Shown piece by piece: positions 13,649 to 14,914 of a DNA stretch of 14,914 nucleotides. The stretch comes from Actinomycetota bacterium (GTDB taxonomy: Bacteria > Actinomycetota > Acidimicrobiia > Spongiisociales > UBA11373): positions 1-14,914 of the forward strand of contig DNGH01000213.1 in the NCBI GenBank assembly GCA_003486285.1, in the 5' to 3' direction. Numbering within the stretch: position 1 is the first letter of the stretch; every line of letters begins with the position of its first letter. The notes beneath the pieces are model-generated. The model did not search any database, was not told the DNA's origin, and saw nothing but the letters and a program-made list of their open reading frames with translations. The translations under genes and the position numbers were made by a program.

Positions 13649-14114
13649 CGAGCACCTCCCGGAGATGGGACCGCGCCAAATGCAGATACCGCTTGACGGT
13701 GCCGACCCCGCAGCCCATCAACTGAGCCGTCTCCACCATCGGAAGATCGCGCCAGTAGGTGAGATACACCGCGGCGCGTTGCCGCGGGGGAAGACGGCGC
13801 ACCGCGACCAGCACCTCGGGATCGACGTCGGGCGGTGACACCGAGTCGTCGGCCGCAGTCATGTGATGGGAGTTGCGGCGCGCCACGCTACGAGCCTCGT
13901 TGAGCACACCCTTGAACAGGTACGGTCGGGGATCGACCAGGTCGGACAGCGTCCGACGCTGCAACACACGCAACACGACCGTGGACACGACATCCTCCGC
14001 GCTCGCAGGACCCACCAGGACGGTGGCGTAACGGATCAGCTCGTCGCAGTGACGGCTCCAGATCTCGGCGTCACTCACAGCCTTATCACGCCCAGCAGGC
14101 ACGGTTGGTTGCAC
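13638..14114 (-). CDS. ECF-type RNA polymerase sigma factor, module 2
   Basis: This small sigma-70 family protein (158 aa) has region 2 at about residues 18-85 (RHCDELIRYATVLVGPASAE, DVVSTVVLRVL) and region 4 at about 100-155 (RRLPPRQRAAVYLTYWRDLP and ETAQLMGCGVGTVKRYLHLA). No region 3 is seen. GTG 14114 is the listed start; a TAGCCT box 8 nt upstream and the lack of a Shine-Dalgarno suggest a leaderless transcript. A GTG at 14078 (VSDAEIW) is an alternative. The gene overlaps its partner by 11 nt. It shares the LVGP motif, the YLTYW-type helix and the LREVLD end with the module 1 sigma factor, which points to duplication followed by divergence. It is divergent from the phosphotransferase gene at 14202. 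Confidence 0.92.
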   Translation of the reverse strand: MQPTVPAGRDKAVSDAEIWSRHCDELIRYATVLVGPASAEDVVSTVVLRVLQRRTLSDLVDPRPYLFKGVLNEARSVARRNSHHMTAADDSVSPPDVDPEVLVAVRRLPPRQRAAVYLTYWRDLPMVETAQLMGCGVGTVKRYLHLARSHLREVLDER

Positions 14115-14122
14115 TGGTTTCC

Positions 14123-14128
14123 AGGCTA
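14123..14128 (-). promoter_or_regulatory. candidate -10 box for the module 2 sigma gene
   Basis: TAGCCT on the minus strand lies 8 nt before GTG 14114, with no ribosome binding site between. It fits a leaderless start. No clear -35 box is seen. Confidence 0.3.
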
Positions 14129-14201
14129 CGTCCTGATCGGCAGCCCGACGCCTCTCCGATCGTGGTTAGGGTTCCCCGCCACCCCTCCCGTAGGGAGAAA
14201 G

Positions 14202-14914
14202 ATGTCGATCCCCCACGATCCGGCGCTGCCGCTCCTCGCAGACCTCGTCGACCCGGAGGCGGTGCGGGCGATCCTGGACACGGCGCTGGCGCCCGATGCC
14301 GTCGCCGCGGTCCGGATCGCGGACATCGCCTATCAGCCCGGACAACGGATCACCGTTCGCTACGCCGTCACCATCGCCGGGGAGAGCAAGACCACTTCGC
14401 TGACCGCGATGTATGGACAAGGCCTCCCCGAGGGGGGTCGGCGGGTATCCGATGGGGAGAGCGAGGTGGCGCTGTGGCGCTTTCCCGAGGATCCCGGCCT
14501 TCCCGGTCTCGCCGCGGTCCTCGACCCGGACGCCCTGGTCGCAATGCTGACGGACCTGGGCGTCGACGACGGGAGACCGACGACGCAGCTGCGGGCCTAC
14601 CGTGCCGGGCGCCGAGCCGTGATCGAGGTGAGGACCGCCAACCACCGCCTGTTCGTCAAGGTGGTGCGGCCCAAGCACGTCGCCGAACTCCAGGGAATCC
14701 ACGCCGCGCTGGCGCCGACGGTTCCCATCCCCCGCAGCCTGGGATGGCAACCGGACCTGGGGGTGGTGTTCATGGATGCCCTCCCCGGGATCCCGCTGGC
14801 GACGGCACTGGTGACAGGTCAGGCCGCAGAGGTTGCCGGGCCGGACGAACTCATCGCACTCCTCGACCTGATCGCGGCGTGTCGGGTGGTGACCCGCCCC
14901 CGGCCGGGGCCGTT
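14202..14914 (+). CDS. aminoglycoside-phosphotransferase-fold (APH) kinase-like protein, 5' part (cut by window edge)
   Basis: The frame from ATG 14202 (MSIPHDPALPLLADLVDPEA) stays open for 237 codons to the window edge. GTAGGGAGAAAG just upstream is a good ribosome binding site. The N-terminal part contains DIAYQPGQRITVRYAV, seen in phosphotransferase-like enzymes of actinobacteria. RRAVIEVRTANHRLFVKVVR (about residues 143-162) then gives the nucleotide-binding strand with the likely catalytic Lys in FVKV. VPIPRSLGW and LGVVFMDALPGIPLA match the hinge region of the APH fold. The catalytic HGDLHxxN loop would lie beyond the edge. Family members phosphorylate sugars, amino alcohols or antibiotics; the substrate here cannot be told. 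It is divergent from the sigma gene, with about 90 bp between. Confidence 0.8.
   Translation, partial: MSIPHDPALPLLADLVDPEAVRAILDTALAPDAVAAVRIADIAYQPGQRITVRYAVTIAGESKTTSLTAMYGQGLPEGGRRVSDGESEVALWRFPEDPGLPGLAAVLDPDALVAMLTDLGVDDGRPTTQLRAYRAGRRAVIEVRTANHRLFVKVVRPKHVAELQGIHAALAPTVPIPRSLGWQPDLGVVFMDALPGIPLATALVTGQAAEVAGPDELIALLDLIAACRVVTRPRPGP

Noticed and set aside
1..14914. CRISPR arrays, tRNA or rRNA genes, intact transposase or integrase genes
   Set aside because: I read both strands for regularly spaced repeats, for T-loop-like GGTTCGA patterns in a cloverleaf context, and for recognisable recombinase motifs, and found none.

Overview
The window is about 60-65% G+C by eye and looks like a chromosomal segment of an actinobacterium, possibly Acidimicrobiia. 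The evidence is an actinobacterial-type S12 start, two small ECF sigma factors each overlapping a gene for a membrane-anchored partner, Thr-rich linkers after single membrane anchors, many lipoproteins, and several starts without a clear Shine-Dalgarno but with a TAnnnT box 7-8 nt upstream. The class-level assignment is an inference.

Layout from left to right. At 1-164 (minus) is the 5' end of rpsL (ribosomal protein S12), with a leader of about 200 nt and a candidate promoter partly inside a palindromic repeat. At 562-2831 (minus) is a two-gene, 4-nt-overlapping unit: a secreted MepA/M74-type murein endopeptidase with two peptidoglycan-binding domains, then a membrane-anchored protein with a DUF4367/LolA-like tail. 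About 670 bp with no convincing gene follow, then a small two-helix membrane protein at 3502-3840 (plus). At 4132-8193 (minus) is a four-gene unit: an HExxH metallopeptidase-like lipoprotein, OppB/DppB-type and OppC/DppC-type permeases, and a membrane-anchored protein. The genes overlap by 4 nt or are 2 nt apart. No substrate-binding protein or ATPase gene is present. A second lipoprotein signal sequence is fused in frame to the C-terminus of the metallopeptidase ORF, directly before the permease genes, as if a binding-protein gene had been deleted.

At 8301-8570 (minus) is an N-terminal fragment of a SIR2-like gene, a family often found in anti-phage defence, next to a palindromic repeat. At 8951-10715 (minus) is sigma/partner module 1. 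A Cys-rich lipoprotein follows at 10825-11682 (plus), facing two very small minus-strand genes. One of these is a six-cysteine zinc-ribbon-like mini-protein broken by an in-frame TAG (11704-11871). At 12290-14114 (minus) is sigma/partner module 2, whose partner has a propeller-like sensor. At the right edge (14202-14914, plus) is the start of an APH-fold phosphotransferase.

A family of palindromic elements of about 56-84 bp (381-436, 3983-4060, 8612-8695, plus a half copy at 3074-3093) occupies intergenic gaps. The points most worth a second look are the palindrome family, the amber-interrupted mini-protein, the ABC unit that seems to have lost its binding protein, the SIR2 remnant, and the two related sigma modules with unrelated outer domains. 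I found no CRISPR array, tRNA, rRNA or intact mobile element.
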